From the NCBI GenBank assembly GCA_021797055.1, contig JAKAAI010000002.1:1-56119 (forward strand): a stretch of 56,119 nucleotides of DNA, given 5' to 3'. The notes under the pieces are model-generated. The model was not told the origin of the DNA. It ran no database searches and was given only the letters and a program-made list of their open reading frames with translations. The position numbers and the translations under genes are program-made. Source of the stretch: Thermoplasmata archaeon. Its GTDB lineage: Archaea > Thermoplasmatota > Thermoplasmata > Thermoplasmatales > Thermoplasmataceae. Shown in pieces: positions 34,844-46,359 of the stretch (its first letter is position 1; every line of letters begins with the position of its first letter).

Positions 34844-35441
34844 TATACCATTTAAAAGAAAGAAGCTTGAGATGCTTCTTCAGCGTTTGAAGGTGCCGGA
34901 CAGATACAAAAACAATTTTGAGCAGTATTTAACAGATCCCCATACAGCATCCATGGTCATATTTACTGCTTTTCTTAACGGTGATATATCCAACCGGGTT
35001 GTAGCAGATCTCGGTTGCGGAAATGGCATTTTATCATACGCATCTGCAATAATGGGTGCTTCGCATGTCTATTCAATTGACTCAGATCCTGATATGACCT
35101 TACTTACAACATATAATTGCCGAAGCCTCAACGTTTCTGTCATGACAGGAGATGTTGAAGCATTTGAGAACAGAGTTGACACCGTTGTAATGAACCCGCC
35201 ATTCGGTTCCGTCAGGAAACATTCTGATCTGGCTTTTATCAACAAGGCATGTGATATCTCGAAGAAAATATATTCTATCCATAACCAGAAATCTCACGCG
35301 TTTGTGGTTGAACTATATTCATCGAAAGGTTCAATAATATCAGAAACAAGTCTGAAACTTGTTGTACCAAGGATCTACAAACATCATGAACATGACATCG
35401 CTGAAATTGATGCATTTTTACTGGAAGTCAAACCAGACTGA
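34824..35441 (+). CDS. METTL5-like rRNA adenine-N6 methyltransferase
   Basis: A 205-residue class I methyltransferase with GTG start inside the upstream gene. SAM-binding motif ADLGCGNGIL (about residue 60), acidic loop YSIDSDPDM, and the N6-adenine motif NPPFGS (about residue 117) are present; an N-terminal QRLKVPDRYKNNFEQY segment matches COG2263/METTL5. In eukaryotes and likely archaea this family methylates the 3' region of small subunit rRNA, often with a TRMT112-like partner; no such partner is visible here. Confidence 0.88.
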   Translation: MSETASNIPFKRKKLEMLLQRLKVPDRYKNNFEQYLTDPHTASMVIFTAFLNGDISNRVVADLGCGNGILSYASAIMGASHVYSIDSDPDMTLLTTYNCRSLNVSVMTGDVEAFENRVDTVVMNPPFGSVRKHSDLAFINKACDISKKIYSIHNQKSHAFVVELYSSKGSIISETSLKLVVPRIYKHHEHDIAEIDAFLLEVKPD

Positions 35442-35483
35442 AGCAAGAAAATATAATTATTCCGCCTACATTTCGGAATGCGT

Positions 35484-35556
35484 GGCCGGGATGGGGTAGA
35501 GGATATCCTTGGGGACTGTGGATCCCCGGACCCGGGTTCAATTCCCGGTCCCGGCC
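35484..35556 (+). tRNA. tRNA-His (GUG)
   Basis: Cloverleaf with acceptor GCCGGGA/TCCCGGC, anticodon loop CT-GTG-GA, T-loop GGTTCAATTCC. The extra G at position -1 (35484) and discriminator C, the identity elements of tRNA-His, are genome-encoded. A T-rich run follows at about 35557, suited to termination. No intron. Confidence 0.92.
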
Positions 35557-35925
35557 TTTTCAGAAAAGATTTATTTTTTATTCCTTACGCTGGTTTCATT
35601 AATTTCCCGAGAGGTCACTTGTACCAGCTGCAATGTCAAAATTCTATATCGGCGTGAATACTGCAGATTGTATTGGCTCAAAAATGTTAATCATATCACT
35701 ACCGGCATTTCTGACATGATGCTGATTACTGAGCATTTTTCTTCTTTCATAATCCCCACACTTTCTCGTTTGGTCGTCATAAAGAGTGGGCCAAACGAAC
35801 GAATACTGCCTGAAATTTTCAACGATGACAGATAAATGCACTATATTCATGGAAAGATCTTCTGGCCTGCTGGTACCAGGAAAAAATTTACAGGTTTATT
35901 TTTTGAAATTAAAAGAAATTTGTAG
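35557..35925. other. 369-base stretch without a supported gene
   Basis: Between tRNA-His and the end of katG no coding sequence stands out. ORFs on both strands are short, overlap the tRNA or katG, and resemble nothing known. A 28-codon piece starting at 35633 (MSKFYIGVNTADC) has a faint IS110 RuvC-like look but is too short to call. The stretch could be debris of an insertion at the tRNA 3' end. Confidence 0.5.
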
Positions 35926-38157
<2,232 letters not shown>

Positions 38158-38235
38158 TCACTTTTAGACGCACAGACAACCCATGCATCAGCGATCCTTG
38201 ATCCATAAGGCAATATCTCTTCTAAATATTTAATT

Positions 38236-38263
38236 ATTACTAATTACTAATTGCTATTATCTA
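38236..38263. repeat. Four 7-base tandem repeats upstream of katG
   Basis: ATTACTA, ATTACTA, ATTGCTA and TTATCTA follow one another without spacing at 38236-38263, about 120 bases before the katG ATG. An oxidative-stress regulator site or simply AT-rich slippage. Confidence 0.5.
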
Positions 38264-38408
38264 TTAACCGATATTCAGATTACTTAGAATCCGACTATAT
38301 ATTTCAAAATTTTTTTTAAACATACATATTTTGAGTTAGAAATTAATTTTGTCAGGTGTTCCCTTAATCTTTCTATACATGTAATAAAACAGAATTGAAG
38401 TTAATTGA

Positions 38409-39617
38409 TTATGGCTTGATGACTAGGCTCTCGAGACCCCTCATTGTAATATTCTCCTTCCATTTTGGTTCTCCTGCAATCCTCGCCTTCGGGAATCTGT
38501 CAAGGAGAAGATCAAAGACCACCTCAGCCTCCATCCTTGCAAGCGGCGCGCCCAGACAAAAGTGAATCCCTTCACTGAATGAAAGGTGTTTGACATTCTT
38601 CCTTTCAACGTTGAAAGAATCTGGATCCTCGTTGGCTTCAGGATCTCTGTTTGCTGACCCGAGCAGTGTAATGACTCTCTGGCCCCTTTCAATCTCGACA
38701 CCTTCGATAATAACATTCTCAGGAGCTATGCGTGATGTCAACTGCACCGGTGACTCGAACCTAAGCATTTCCTCGATACCATTTTTGAGTGTTGAGCGGT
38801 CATTTTTGAGAATCTCCATCTGTTCCCTATGGTTCAGGAGTGTATAGAAACCATTTCCTATGAGGTTTGTTGTTGTTTCGTGCCCCGCAGATAGAAGAAG
38901 AATACACATGGTAAGTAGTTCAGAATGCGTCAACTTGCTGCCCGTATCCTCTACCTTTATCAATGAACTTGTGAGATCGTCACCAGGTTCATTTGCTTTC
39001 AACTGAATTAATCTGTCAAAGTATAAAGCAAGTTCGTATTGGGCCCTGATAGACTTCATCAATTCTTCTCTGCCTTTGGTTGGATCCAGAGCCAGGATCA
39101 TATCATCAGACATCTGTTTGAATTTATCCTTATCTCTATCAGGTACACCCATCATCTTTGCGATGACATAGGCCGGTACAGGCGCTGCTATGGTAGAAAT
39201 CACATCAAACGGTCTGCCGTTATTCGTTTCAATTATACTGCTTGTGATAGACCTGACAAATGGTCTAAGTGATTCAATCACCCTTGGTGTGAAGGCTCTT
39301 GAAACCAACGATCTCAATCTTGTATGATCTGGAGGATTCAATGTTAGAATCGAATTCTGTTCTATATGTGGATATTTATCACTGTTTTCAGCAAGAAACT
39401 GCATTTCGAGATCATTCGAATTATAGTAATTAATTGCTTTTTTTCCATAATTTATATCTTTCAGTATGTTCGTGCAATCCCTATACAGTGCTACAACATA
39501 CGAATCAAAAGAATCAACATAAGAGACAGGGGAGTTCTCCCTCAGCAAACGGTATATTGGGTAGGGATCATTAACCAGCGCTGATGGGTTGGATCCAAAT
39601 GGTTCATTTACAGGCAT
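38409..39617 (-). CDS. Cytochrome P450 (soluble, bacterial/CYP119-like)
   Basis: A 402-residue soluble P450. The oxygen-binding I-helix motif is SAGHETTTN, the K-helix E-x2-R is in EEMLRFESP, and the heme loop reads FSEGIHFCLGAPLAR with the Cys ligand. Length and sequence style are like CYP119 and other thermophilic soluble P450s. Hydroxylation of a lipid or secondary metabolite is the usual role; neither substrate nor electron-transfer partner (ferredoxin, reductase) is encoded nearby. It is on the minus strand as katG, 294 bases upstream of it. Confidence 0.95.
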   Translation of the reverse strand: MPVNEPFGSNPSALVNDPYPIYRLLRENSPVSYVDSFDSYVVALYRDCTNILKDINYGKKAINYYNSNDLEMQFLAENSDKYPHIEQNSILTLNPPDHTRLRSLVSRAFTPRVIESLRPFVRSITSSIIETNNGRPFDVISTIAAPVPAYVIAKMMGVPDRDKDKFKQMSDDMILALDPTKGREELMKSIRAQYELALYFDRLIQLKANEPGDDLTSSLIKVEDTGSKLTHSELLTMCILLLSAGHETTTNLIGNGFYTLLNHREQMEILKNDRSTLKNGIEEMLRFESPVQLTSRIAPENVIIEGVEIERGQRVITLLGSANRDPEANEDPDSFNVERKNVKHLSFSEGIHFCLGAPLARMEAEVVFDLLLDRFPKARIAGEPKWKENITMRGLESLVIKP

Positions 39618-39640
39618 CAGCTAAACAAAGCTTTGACTTA

Positions 39641-39650
39641 CTTATACTTT
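39641..39650 (-). promoter_or_regulatory. Putative TATA box of the P450 gene
   Basis: AAAGTATAAG on the minus strand lies 24-33 bases before the ATG at 39617. Confidence 0.5.
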
Positions 39651-39737
39651 ATTCGCTCATGTCGGATAAGATATGCAAACCGGAACCTATCAATTCAGAA
39701 TGATGTAGATATGATTTAAATGTCCACTGTAAAAAAA

Positions 39738-39953
39738 TTAAATTGGAACCATTCTGACTACATTGCTGCCACGTACAATGACAACGCCTAGTTTCCTGTT
39801 TACTTCCTGCGCCTTTTCCTCAACATCATCCAGGACCAGGTTCATATACTCGTCATATCCAATCAGTGAACCTTCCAATGTTCTGTTATCTTTTAAAAGC
39901 AGTGCGACCTTTTTATTCAAAACACTTTCAAGCATTTTCATTGGCATTATCAT
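39738..39953 (-). CDS. lsm: Archaeal LSm (Sm-like) protein
   Basis: A 71-residue Sm-fold protein. Sm1 is seen as LLKDNRTLEGSLIGYDEYMNLVL with the D-x-x-M-N RNA-binding site, Sm2 as V-I-V-R-G-S-N-V-V. It forms rings that bind U-rich RNA. Three ATGs (M1, M3, M5) are close together. An AAGTGA ribosome-binding motif precedes the first. The gene is 11 bases behind a coiled-coil microprotein and downstream of csl4, grouping RNA-handling genes. Confidence 0.93.
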   Translation of the reverse strand: MIMPMKMLESVLNKKVALLLKDNRTLEGSLIGYDEYMNLVLDDVEEKAQEVNRKLGVVIVRGSNVVRMVPI

Positions 39954-39964
39954 TTTAGATCACT

Positions 39965-40138
39965 TCAGTTATACTCATCCTCGTCAACAGGCCCATCCCT
40001 GCTCATAATTACCTGTATTAATCCTCTCAATACTTCCTTCATGTCTTCGAGTTCCTTTCTCATTGTGTTTAATTCACTGCTGAGCTTGTCAACACTTGCT
40101 GAACTCGATGTTCCAGTTGATTTAAAGTTTCTTCCCAT
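39965..40138 (-). CDS. Coiled-coil microprotein between csl4 and lsm
   Basis: A 57-residue protein from the ATG at 40138 (MGRNFKSTGTSSSASV), with a longer start possible at 40156. After a Ser-rich start, residues 17-45 form a strong amphipathic helix (L-S-S-E-L-N-T-M-R-K-E-L-E-D-M-K-E-V-L), ending in an acidic tail DEDEYN. It overlaps csl4 by 17 bases and precedes lsm by 11, so it is expressed with them. It may be a small RNA-machinery partner; no family known to me. Confidence 0.6.
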   Translation of the reverse strand: MGRNFKSTGTSSSASVDKLSSELNTMRKELEDMKEVLRGLIQVIMSRDGPVDEDEYN

Positions 40139-40703
40139 ATAGATCAATCTTCCCATAGTCCTCTGCCAGTTTGCGGCTTTCTATATTACCACAATTGAGA
40201 CACTTAAGTGAGTTATTCTCCAGGAAAAGCACCTGCCTGCAATTATTGCACTTTGCAAGAAGGACACCGAAATCGCGACCACCTATCGATATATCTGTAC
40301 CATACCGAGAAACGAATAGCCTGCCTCTGACATAGTCACCAATTCGAACAGGAACAAATTTTTCGTCTCTGGATGATTCGACCTTTAGAGTAGCCTCCAT
40401 CTTGGTGGATATTAATTCTCTATGCCCTGGTTCCTGGAATGCACCTATAGCTATGTTGTATTTTCCACGATCATTCTTTGTGACCTGTCCATAAACCACA
40501 TCTCCAGGCTTAGGATTAGGAGTTACCTTAAATGAACGCACAGACACAGTCAGGTTCTTTTCATCCTTAACCAGTATACCTGGCTTAAGCGCAATCAATT
40601 CACCATCCTGATCCATCACATTTCTACCTGGAAGAAACTCTTCCGATGTCCCCAATACGTCCCCCGGCAGGACTAAATTCATTTTTTCAGTTGAGTTAAC
40701 CAT
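40122..40703 (-). CDS. csl4: Exosome RNA-binding protein Csl4
   Basis: A 193-residue protein from the ATG at 40703 behind a GGTGG motif; an in-frame ATG at 40754 would add 17 residues of no homology. N-terminal domain L-P-G-D-V-L-G-T-S-E-E-F, S1-type OB fold around F-K-V-T-P-N-P-K-P-G-D-V-V-Y-G-Q-V, and a C-terminal zinc ribbon (CNNC...CLNC). Csl4 forms the cap of the archaeal RNA exosome together with Rrp4, recruiting RNA and DnaG. It leads lsm via a microprotein. Confidence 0.92.
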   Translation of the reverse strand: MVNSTEKMNLVLPGDVLGTSEEFLPGRNVMDQDGELIALKPGILVKDEKNLTVSVRSFKVTPNPKPGDVVYGQVTKNDRGKYNIAIGAFQEPGHRELISTKMEATLKVESSRDEKFVPVRIGDYVRGRLFVSRYGTDISIGGRDFGVLLAKCNNCRQVLFLENNSLKCLNCGNIESRKLAEDYGKIDLYGKKL

Positions 40704-40901
40704 TAACAGAACCTTTCCACCAGTAAATTCAAACGATTTTGATTGTTCGCACATTAAAAAGAAACTAATTAAATTTTGGTATATTGCCAGATAGAAATTC
40801 TATTTTTCATTAGGGTTTGAAAAAAAGTGCATAACAAAGCAGGCTGCAGCAATAGATTTTATTTATCGTTTGCGATATGCTCTGAAGATTGGAATCTAAA
40901 G

Positions 40902-42473
40902 ATGTTTGTCGACAAGTCCTTTTTCTGTTTTTCCAGGAGCGGAAATCTAGACGGTATATTTGATTATCCCGGAATCATCGATACAACCGATAAATCACTT
41001 TTCAAATCTAACGCCGATTCCAATTTTATTTTCGGAAAGGAGTTTAAGAAATACTCTAAACAGTCTTATTTGGAACCGGGGTCTGCCGATATCGTAGAGC
41101 TTGATGATATTCTTGTGGTCAGAAATGCGCCATATCTTCTGCAGCATTCATCTTCACTGGTAGACGAGATTATGAAGATTCATTCCAGATATGGTTATGC
41201 AAAATTGATTTACGGCCCCGGGCTATCTGATCCATATCTTATACCTGCACTTGTATATCTTGGATTTTCTATTTTCGACGATATTTTATTAAGAAAACTA
41301 TCTGCTGATCATTTTAAAATAACGCCATTTGGATATGCAAAGGCAGAGGGCGATCCATTTGAAGCCAATTTAAGCTATATCAACGAAGAGATGCGAACTA
41401 TCAGACGGGCTATTGAAAACAGAACACTTCGTGAATTGGTTGAAAAATATATTATATCCGGAAAAGTCATTGAGATAATCCGAAATCTTGACAATAAATA
41501 TGCGGATCAACAGATTTCTGTATTTCCAAGAGTTACTCCCTTTATCCGTGCGAATGAAATATTTTCGATTTACCGGCCTGATCTCCTTCAATATAGAAAA
41601 AAAATCGCCAATAATTATGTCAAACCAGAAGGTAGAGATATTCTTCTATTACTTCCGTGTTCTGCGCGGAAACCGTATTCATCCTCAAGAAGCCACCAGC
41701 GAATAATTGAAACATTATCTGGATTGAGAGAAGGTCTTCACGAAATGATAGTGACATCACCAATGGGTCTAGTTCCAAGGGAATTGGAAAGTATCTACCC
41801 TGCTGCATTCTATGATATTCCTGTTATCGGCCAGTGGTTCGAGGACGAGAAAAAAATGATCTCAACAATGTTGAAATCATATCTTAAAAGAAATAAATAC
41901 GAAAGGATAATTGCATTTCTTCCCGAGGATCTGATCTTCGTAAAGGAAGTTCTCCCGGAGGGCTCAATATTTATAGAGGGGCGTTCAGGGAGACAGTCAG
42001 ATCTATCAAATCTGAGAGAAGTTGTTTTCAATGTAACAGAGAATATATCCAGACGCAGCCACATAAATGAAAGATATGAGGAGCTTCTATCTGTCGCCAT
42101 GTTTCAATTCGGAAACTGGATTGAACCATATCTGGAAGGTACCAAGGCGATAAGAAGCTATAACCAGGACATGCTTACCAAAGCTGGAAAAGTCTGCATT
42201 GTCTTTAACAGATCCCAGGGAAAGGAAACCATTACAAGGGAAATTGCTCCAGCTTTTCTTGAAAACAGGAAGTTTTTGGTGGAAATAGACGATTTCAAGC
42301 CAACAGCCAATATCTATCCAGTTGGAATACTATCATCCACAGATGACATCGGTGTTGAAGACGAAGTTGTCGTTGTCCACAGTGGTGAGATACGTGGTGT
42401 GGGAGTTTCAAAAATGCCTTCAATTGCGATTCGGGATCTTAAAAAAGGTGTAGCAGTCAAAATGAGGAATTAA
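40902..42473 (+). CDS. arcS: Archaeosine synthase ArcS (TgtA2)
   Basis: A 523-residue protein from the ATG at 40902, where the family-like N-terminus (MFVDKSFFCFSRSGN) begins; a GTG at 40827 would extend it by 25 residues. The core contains the ArcS-specific LLLLPCSARKPYSSSRSHQ box with the reactive Cys, Lys and His, and the C-terminus is a PUA domain (about residues 450-523). ArcS adds Lys to preQ0 at position 15 of tRNA, and a radical SAM partner (RaSEA) then completes archaeosine in many archaea. It diverges from csl4. A TATA-like stretch lies near 40855. Confidence 0.9.
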   Translation: MFVDKSFFCFSRSGNLDGIFDYPGIIDTTDKSLFKSNADSNFIFGKEFKKYSKQSYLEPGSADIVELDDILVVRNAPYLLQHSSSLVDEIMKIHSRYGYAKLIYGPGLSDPYLIPALVYLGFSIFDDILLRKLSADHFKITPFGYAKAEGDPFEANLSYINEEMRTIRRAIENRTLRELVEKYIISGKVIEIIRNLDNKYADQQISVFPRVTPFIRANEIFSIYRPDLLQYRKKIANNYVKPEGRDILLLLPCSARKPYSSSRSHQRIIETLSGLREGLHEMIVTSPMGLVPRELESIYPAAFYDIPVIGQWFEDEKKMISTMLKSYLKRNKYERIIAFLPEDLIFVKEVLPEGSIFIEGRSGRQSDLSNLREVVFNVTENISRRSHINERYEELLSVAMFQFGNWIEPYLEGTKAIRSYNQDMLTKAGKVCIVFNRSQGKETITREIAPAFLENRKFLVEIDDFKPTANIYPVGILSSTDDIGVEDEVVVVHSGEIRGVGVSKMPSIAIRDLKKGVAVKMRN

Positions 42474-42502
42474 TTTTGTTCCTGCTCAATGGTACCAAGA
42501 TA

Positions 42503-42511
42503 CTTATATAG
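42503..42511 (+). promoter_or_regulatory. Putative TATA box of the MoxR operon
   Basis: CTTATATAG lies 21-29 bases before the TTG start at 42532, fitting a leaderless transcript for the six-gene operon. Confidence 0.55.
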
Positions 42512-42531
42512 TAGATTAAATTTGCAAAGCG

Positions 42532-45285
42532 TTGAACTCAAAAGGTGTAGCTGCTTTTATCGCAGCCATTATTGTTCTATCTTCACTTTTCTTCTTCATA
42601 CACGTGGTGCCGCCAACAGGTCCTGTTAAAATACCGAAAAATGTAATACCACCACCAAACGTAAATGAAACATTCTTCTACAATGAGACTATAGTTCCGG
42701 TTACACTAGATACAGATAATGCTACGCTTTTTAATTTCAGTTTTTCTGGAAATGCAACTACTGTTATTACAGGGTACCTGACGAATGCATCTTCAGGTCA
42801 GCTGATTCAGGGTTCTGAAGCATATATTTCAGTTTACCCTGCAGGGGCCATCAGTCTGATCAATTCCGGCAGATATTCATTCACAGCTCTTCGTGCAGGC
42901 ACAGGTTACTTTTTCATTAAGGTTCCAGGTTTTGCGAAAAAGGAAGTCCTGCTTTCATTAACGGGAAAGACAATATGGTTAAATCTATCATTAAGAGCGG
43001 CTGTTAAATACAGTGTTTCTGGTTCTACTGTTTATCAGAACGGGACAGCTGTTTCAAATGTGCAGGTCATATTTTCAGGAATATTCTCCAGCGGTACGGT
43101 TATGTCAAACAGTCAGGGCTTATTTTCTATCGATCTTTATAATGATTCCTACAGTATTGTTGTTTACAAGAAATTCATAAATCCACAGCCTTATCCTTAC
43201 GAACTCAATGTATCCGGATCTAATATTACAGATGAGAAGCTTACATTGACATCTAACCATCCCATCTTTAATGTAAGTGGCTATGTGCTGACGGCAACAC
43301 ATTCGACGATATCCGACGCGAACGTTCACTCTTTCAATGACAACAGGACAACTTATACAAACAATATGGGTTTTTATACCATTCAGGTACCATTAGGCAC
43401 AGACACGATCAATGCAAGCAAGGCGGGTTATGGCGCTAACCAGACCACATTGTACGTGGATTCAAACAAAACTGATGTCAATATCACACTTAACAGCATT
43501 AATCCGTTCAAGACACCATCCTACCAGATCCCGCCACCGCCTGTTCCGGTTTACAACTCAACAGTTAATTATTCTGAAAGTGGAACATATATACTGGAGG
43601 GGAAAGTAAACAATACATTAAATGGTCTTCCAGTGGCATTGACGTTATTGAATTTTATATCGGTTGAAAACGGAACATACCGGGACACTCCTGTTGAAAC
43701 TTCTCTATACGGGTACTATGTCATTGAATTCAATTACCCGGGAAACTATAGCTTCCTCATCGAGACACTCCCTTATTTCGGTTATTATCTCAATGTAACA
43801 ATTGTGAAAAATGTTACTCTGGACAACTTCTCGCTAACACCGAAGAGCAGTTTTATTTTTACTTTGACTGGTGAAATCACCAATGCTTACAATCACCTCT
43901 ATATTCCAGGGGCATCAGTTGTGGTTGACTTATATAATATTTCCAATCTCTCTGTTACAGTGAAAACCAATTCCAGCGGTTTCTATGATATAAATCTTGT
44001 AGAGGGAAATTACACCTTCAATGCATCAGCAGTTGACTACCTGAGTAACGAAACGAAAATGCTTTACATTGATAAAAACCTGTCACTGAACATTTCACTT
44101 ACCCCGATCGTAAATGGCCTTCAGACCTGGACCAATGAGCTGATCCCCGGTTTGACTAAAGCAGATGTCATTGCTAACCTAAGTGGAGCCGGTAACTATA
44201 CATCTTCCTACTTCGAGAATGTGACCTTTAATCTGATTAACGCATCCACAGACAAACCAATTGTATCCACATATTTTCTTGTTATTTTCCGGGTATCCGG
44301 TCATGATTTCTACTTAATAAAAGAGACAAATTCTTCCGGTTCCTTATATGCAGGCGACCTGGAATCCGGGAACTACAGATTTTTTATAGCATCTACCCTT
44401 TATAATTCATTCTCAACTACGATAAGTAATACGGCTCCGGTGAATCTGACAGTTTCCCTCACACCGCGGCAGTTATATATAACGCACATAACTTTATTTG
44501 ATGCCGCAAACACGACATCTGAGGGGATGTCTGTTCCACCTCAAACACTCCTTATTACCAACAGCTCTCTGCCTATTGAAATAAATTACGCATTCACAAG
44601 CAACGGAACAGTTTTCTCGTTCCCAGGTTATAATGCAACATTCAACATTTCGTATGAAAATGTCCATTTCATCACTGTGTCTTTCAATATTACTATTACA
44701 GAAAGGAATACAAGCAAGACTGTTGCCGTAACCCCTTACGCCATTGTTCTAGATTTCGATACTGTTAAATCATTCTATTATGCAATAGATTCTGGAAGCC
44801 TGTCACTTGTTTCAGCCGGCAGCGGAAATATAACAATATTGGGTTTATCAGGAACAAACCTTCTTGCGATCAATCTTACAGGTGCGAAAAATGATTATTA
44901 CAAAAATGCGACACTTACCACAACATCACCCATCTTCTATGCCTTTCTAAATGTATCAGATAAGCAGGAGAGACTCGATACTTCATCGTACCAGGATAAT
45001 GGTGTAGAACTTGTATATGTTTTCAGTAACACGACAAGTGTGACCGGGGAAATCTACAGTGGAAACGTCAGCCTGAATCTCTCCGGGATAACATATCTTT
45101 ACATTAACAATTCAAACGTTTCATTTACTCTTTCTTATACCGGCACGTATTCAGTTATTTACTTGGACACAGATTTTCAGGTTAATGGCTCAATTTCTGT
45201 CAAGATAATAACGTATAACACGTCTGCAAATGTTCATATAGCTTCTCATTTTGAGGTTTATTACTACGGGGTTTCCTTAAATTAA
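42532..45285 (+). CDS. Large surface glycoprotein-like protein with repeated beta domains
   Basis: A 917-residue exported protein with TTG start. Residues 5-26 are an uncleaved or cleaved signal (AAFIAAIIVLSSLFFFI) followed by a Pro-rich stretch. The rest is beta-rich and full of N-x-S/T sequons. At least five carboxypeptidase-regulatory-like (Ig-like) units lie at about 75-150, 155-235, 245-320, 350-430 and 440-515, with V-x-G-x-V/Y-x-N openings and a F-Y-x-I/Y-V-I end. No C-terminal membrane anchor is obvious. Probably a cell-surface structural or binding protein produced with the MoxR complex. Confidence 0.8.
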   Translation: MNSKGVAAFIAAIIVLSSLFFFIHVVPPTGPVKIPKNVIPPPNVNETFFYNETIVPVTLDTDNATLFNFSFSGNATTVITGYLTNASSGQLIQGSEAYISVYPAGAISLINSGRYSFTALRAGTGYFFIKVPGFAKKEVLLSLTGKTIWLNLSLRAAVKYSVSGSTVYQNGTAVSNVQVIFSGIFSSGTVMSNSQGLFSIDLYNDSYSIVVYKKFINPQPYPYELNVSGSNITDEKLTLTSNHPIFNVSGYVLTATHSTISDANVHSFNDNRTTYTNNMGFYTIQVPLGTDTINASKAGYGANQTTLYVDSNKTDVNITLNSINPFKTPSYQIPPPPVPVYNSTVNYSESGTYILEGKVNNTLNGLPVALTLLNFISVENGTYRDTPVETSLYGYYVIEFNYPGNYSFLIETLPYFGYYLNVTIVKNVTLDNFSLTPKSSFIFTLTGEITNAYNHLYIPGASVVVDLYNISNLSVTVKTNSSGFYDINLVEGNYTFNASAVDYLSNETKMLYIDKNLSLNISLTPIVNGLQTWTNELIPGLTKADVIANLSGAGNYTSSYFENVTFNLINASTDKPIVSTYFLVIFRVSGHDFYLIKETNSSGSLYAGDLESGNYRFFIASTLYNSFSTTISNTAPVNLTVSLTPRQLYITHITLFDAANTTSEGMSVPPQTLLITNSSLPIEINYAFTSNGTVFSFPGYNATFNISYENVHFITVSFNITITERNTSKTVAVTPYAIVLDFDTVKSFYYAIDSGSLSLVSAGSGNITILGLSGTNLLAINLTGAKNDYYKNATLTTTSPIFYAFLNVSDKQERLDTSSYQDNGVELVYVFSNTTSVTGEIYSGNVSLNLSGITYLYINNSNVSFTLSYTGTYSVIYLDTDFQVNGSISVKIITYNTSANVHIASHFEVYYYGVSLN

Positions 45286-45300
45286 AATGGTGCATGATAA

Positions 45301-45876
45301 ATGGAAGTTGAATCACAGCCTAAACAAAAGAAACAATCCTTTCTGAAGAGGTTATTTTCTGGCAGGGAATCAAAGCGGGTATCGAGGTCCAAGACAATAA
45401 TTAAAATCAAGACGGTTGGCGATATTCCTCCGATTGCTGAGACAAGAAAGTTACTCGGAGACGGGAAGATAAAGAAAGCAATTGTGACCGGATATAATTA
45501 CGCCAAGAATGATTATATGAGATTTTTTTTAGTCTCTACTGATAAATCTGAAACAAACAGGCAATTCATAATTAGATCGTTGACTGAGATCGGTGTTCAG
45601 GTACCGGAATATGGATACGTTGACAACCATGCAATCATGGACAGCATGAATTCATATGTCCTCACAAATATTTCCCAATCTGAAAAATTCAATGCGCTTA
45701 AGAAACTGACCTCGTTCTATCTTGAATATTATGAAAGGACGAGATTCAGCGAAAACTGGAATCCAGATTCGGAGACGATAATACAGCGCCTTGAGGACAT
45801 TTACAGCTATATGGACATAATGAAGCTATATTACGCAGAGGTTGAGAAGCAGGTAAATTCGGAGGACACTATTTGA
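45301..45876 (+). CDS. MoxR-operon cytosolic accessory protein, unknown
   Basis: A 191-residue soluble protein with a very basic start (QPKQKKQSFLKRLFSGRESKR) that could bind the membrane. From about 45 it is helical: I-A-E-T-R-K-L-L-G-D-G-K-I-K-K-A-I-V-T-G-Y-N-Y-A-K, reminiscent of DUF4129-like domains near MoxR genes but without certain homology. It lies 15 bases after the surface protein and overlaps the next gene by 4, so it is part of the same operon. Confidence 0.7.
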   Translation: MEVESQPKQKKQSFLKRLFSGRESKRVSRSKTIIKIKTVGDIPPIAETRKLLGDGKIKKAIVTGYNYAKNDYMRFFLVSTDKSETNRQFIIRSLTEIGVQVPEYGYVDNHAIMDSMNSYVLTNISQSEKFNALKKLTSFYLEYYERTRFSENWNPDSETIIQRLEDIYSYMDIMKLYYAEVEKQVNSEDTI

Positions 45877-46358
45877 GTGGATCATCCGTTTTTGGAACTA
45901 TTTACACCGATTTTCTAAGTTCTCTGCATCAGATGCTCTCATCACCGGTTGATATGTTAAAATTTACAATTCCGGTTGCTATCATATTTGTCTATTCATT
46001 TACACTTCAAAGATATACCAAGAAACAGAAGATAGATTCACTTCCAAGTTTTGAGTCAAGAAGGGAAATATTCCGGCTTCCGGAAGATGAATTCAACATG
46101 GAGGTTACCGATATAATGAGGGAGAATTACAGTAAAACAGTTTCAGATATAAGCAGGAATTTTAACGAGGCGAAATTAAAGTACAAAAGGTATAGAAAGC
46201 TGATAAAGCAATATACAAGGTATAACCGAAGGATGACATCAAGTATAAGGTTCCTGAAAAAAAAGGCAGCTGAAAGGAGAAAGGAGATACTTAAAAGCCT
46301 CGTCGATCTTGAGGCGGAACTGGAATCTTTAGGCCGAGAACGTCCGGGAGAGTATTAA
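45873..46358 (+). CDS. One-TM coiled-coil protein of the MoxR operon
   Basis: A 161-residue protein, TTG start overlapping the previous TGA (TTGA). Residues 29-45 are one hydrophobic segment (LKFTIPVAIIFVYSF), then a basic part (RYTKKQK) and a long helical, very basic region (about 80-158) with K-L-K-Y-K-R-Y-R-K-L-I-K and I-R-F-L-K-K-K, likely coiled coil facing the cytoplasm. It is one base before moxR. It may anchor MoxR or the accessory protein at the membrane. No family known to me. Confidence 0.7.
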   Translation: MSGSSVFGTIYTDFLSSLHQMLSSPVDMLKFTIPVAIIFVYSFTLQRYTKKQKIDSLPSFESRREIFRLPEDEFNMEVTDIMRENYSKTVSDISRNFNEAKLKYKRYRKLIKQYTRYNRRMTSSIRFLKKKAAERRKEILKSLVDLEAELESLGRERPGEY

Positions 46359-46359
46359 T

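Noticed and set aside
35633..35718. Possible IS110 transposase N-terminus (MSKFYIGVNTADC)
   Set aside because: Only 28 codons and weak resemblance; mentioned in the gene-free stretch but not called.
35509..35835. ORF starting inside tRNA-His
   Set aside because: It overlaps the tRNA and resembles no known protein.
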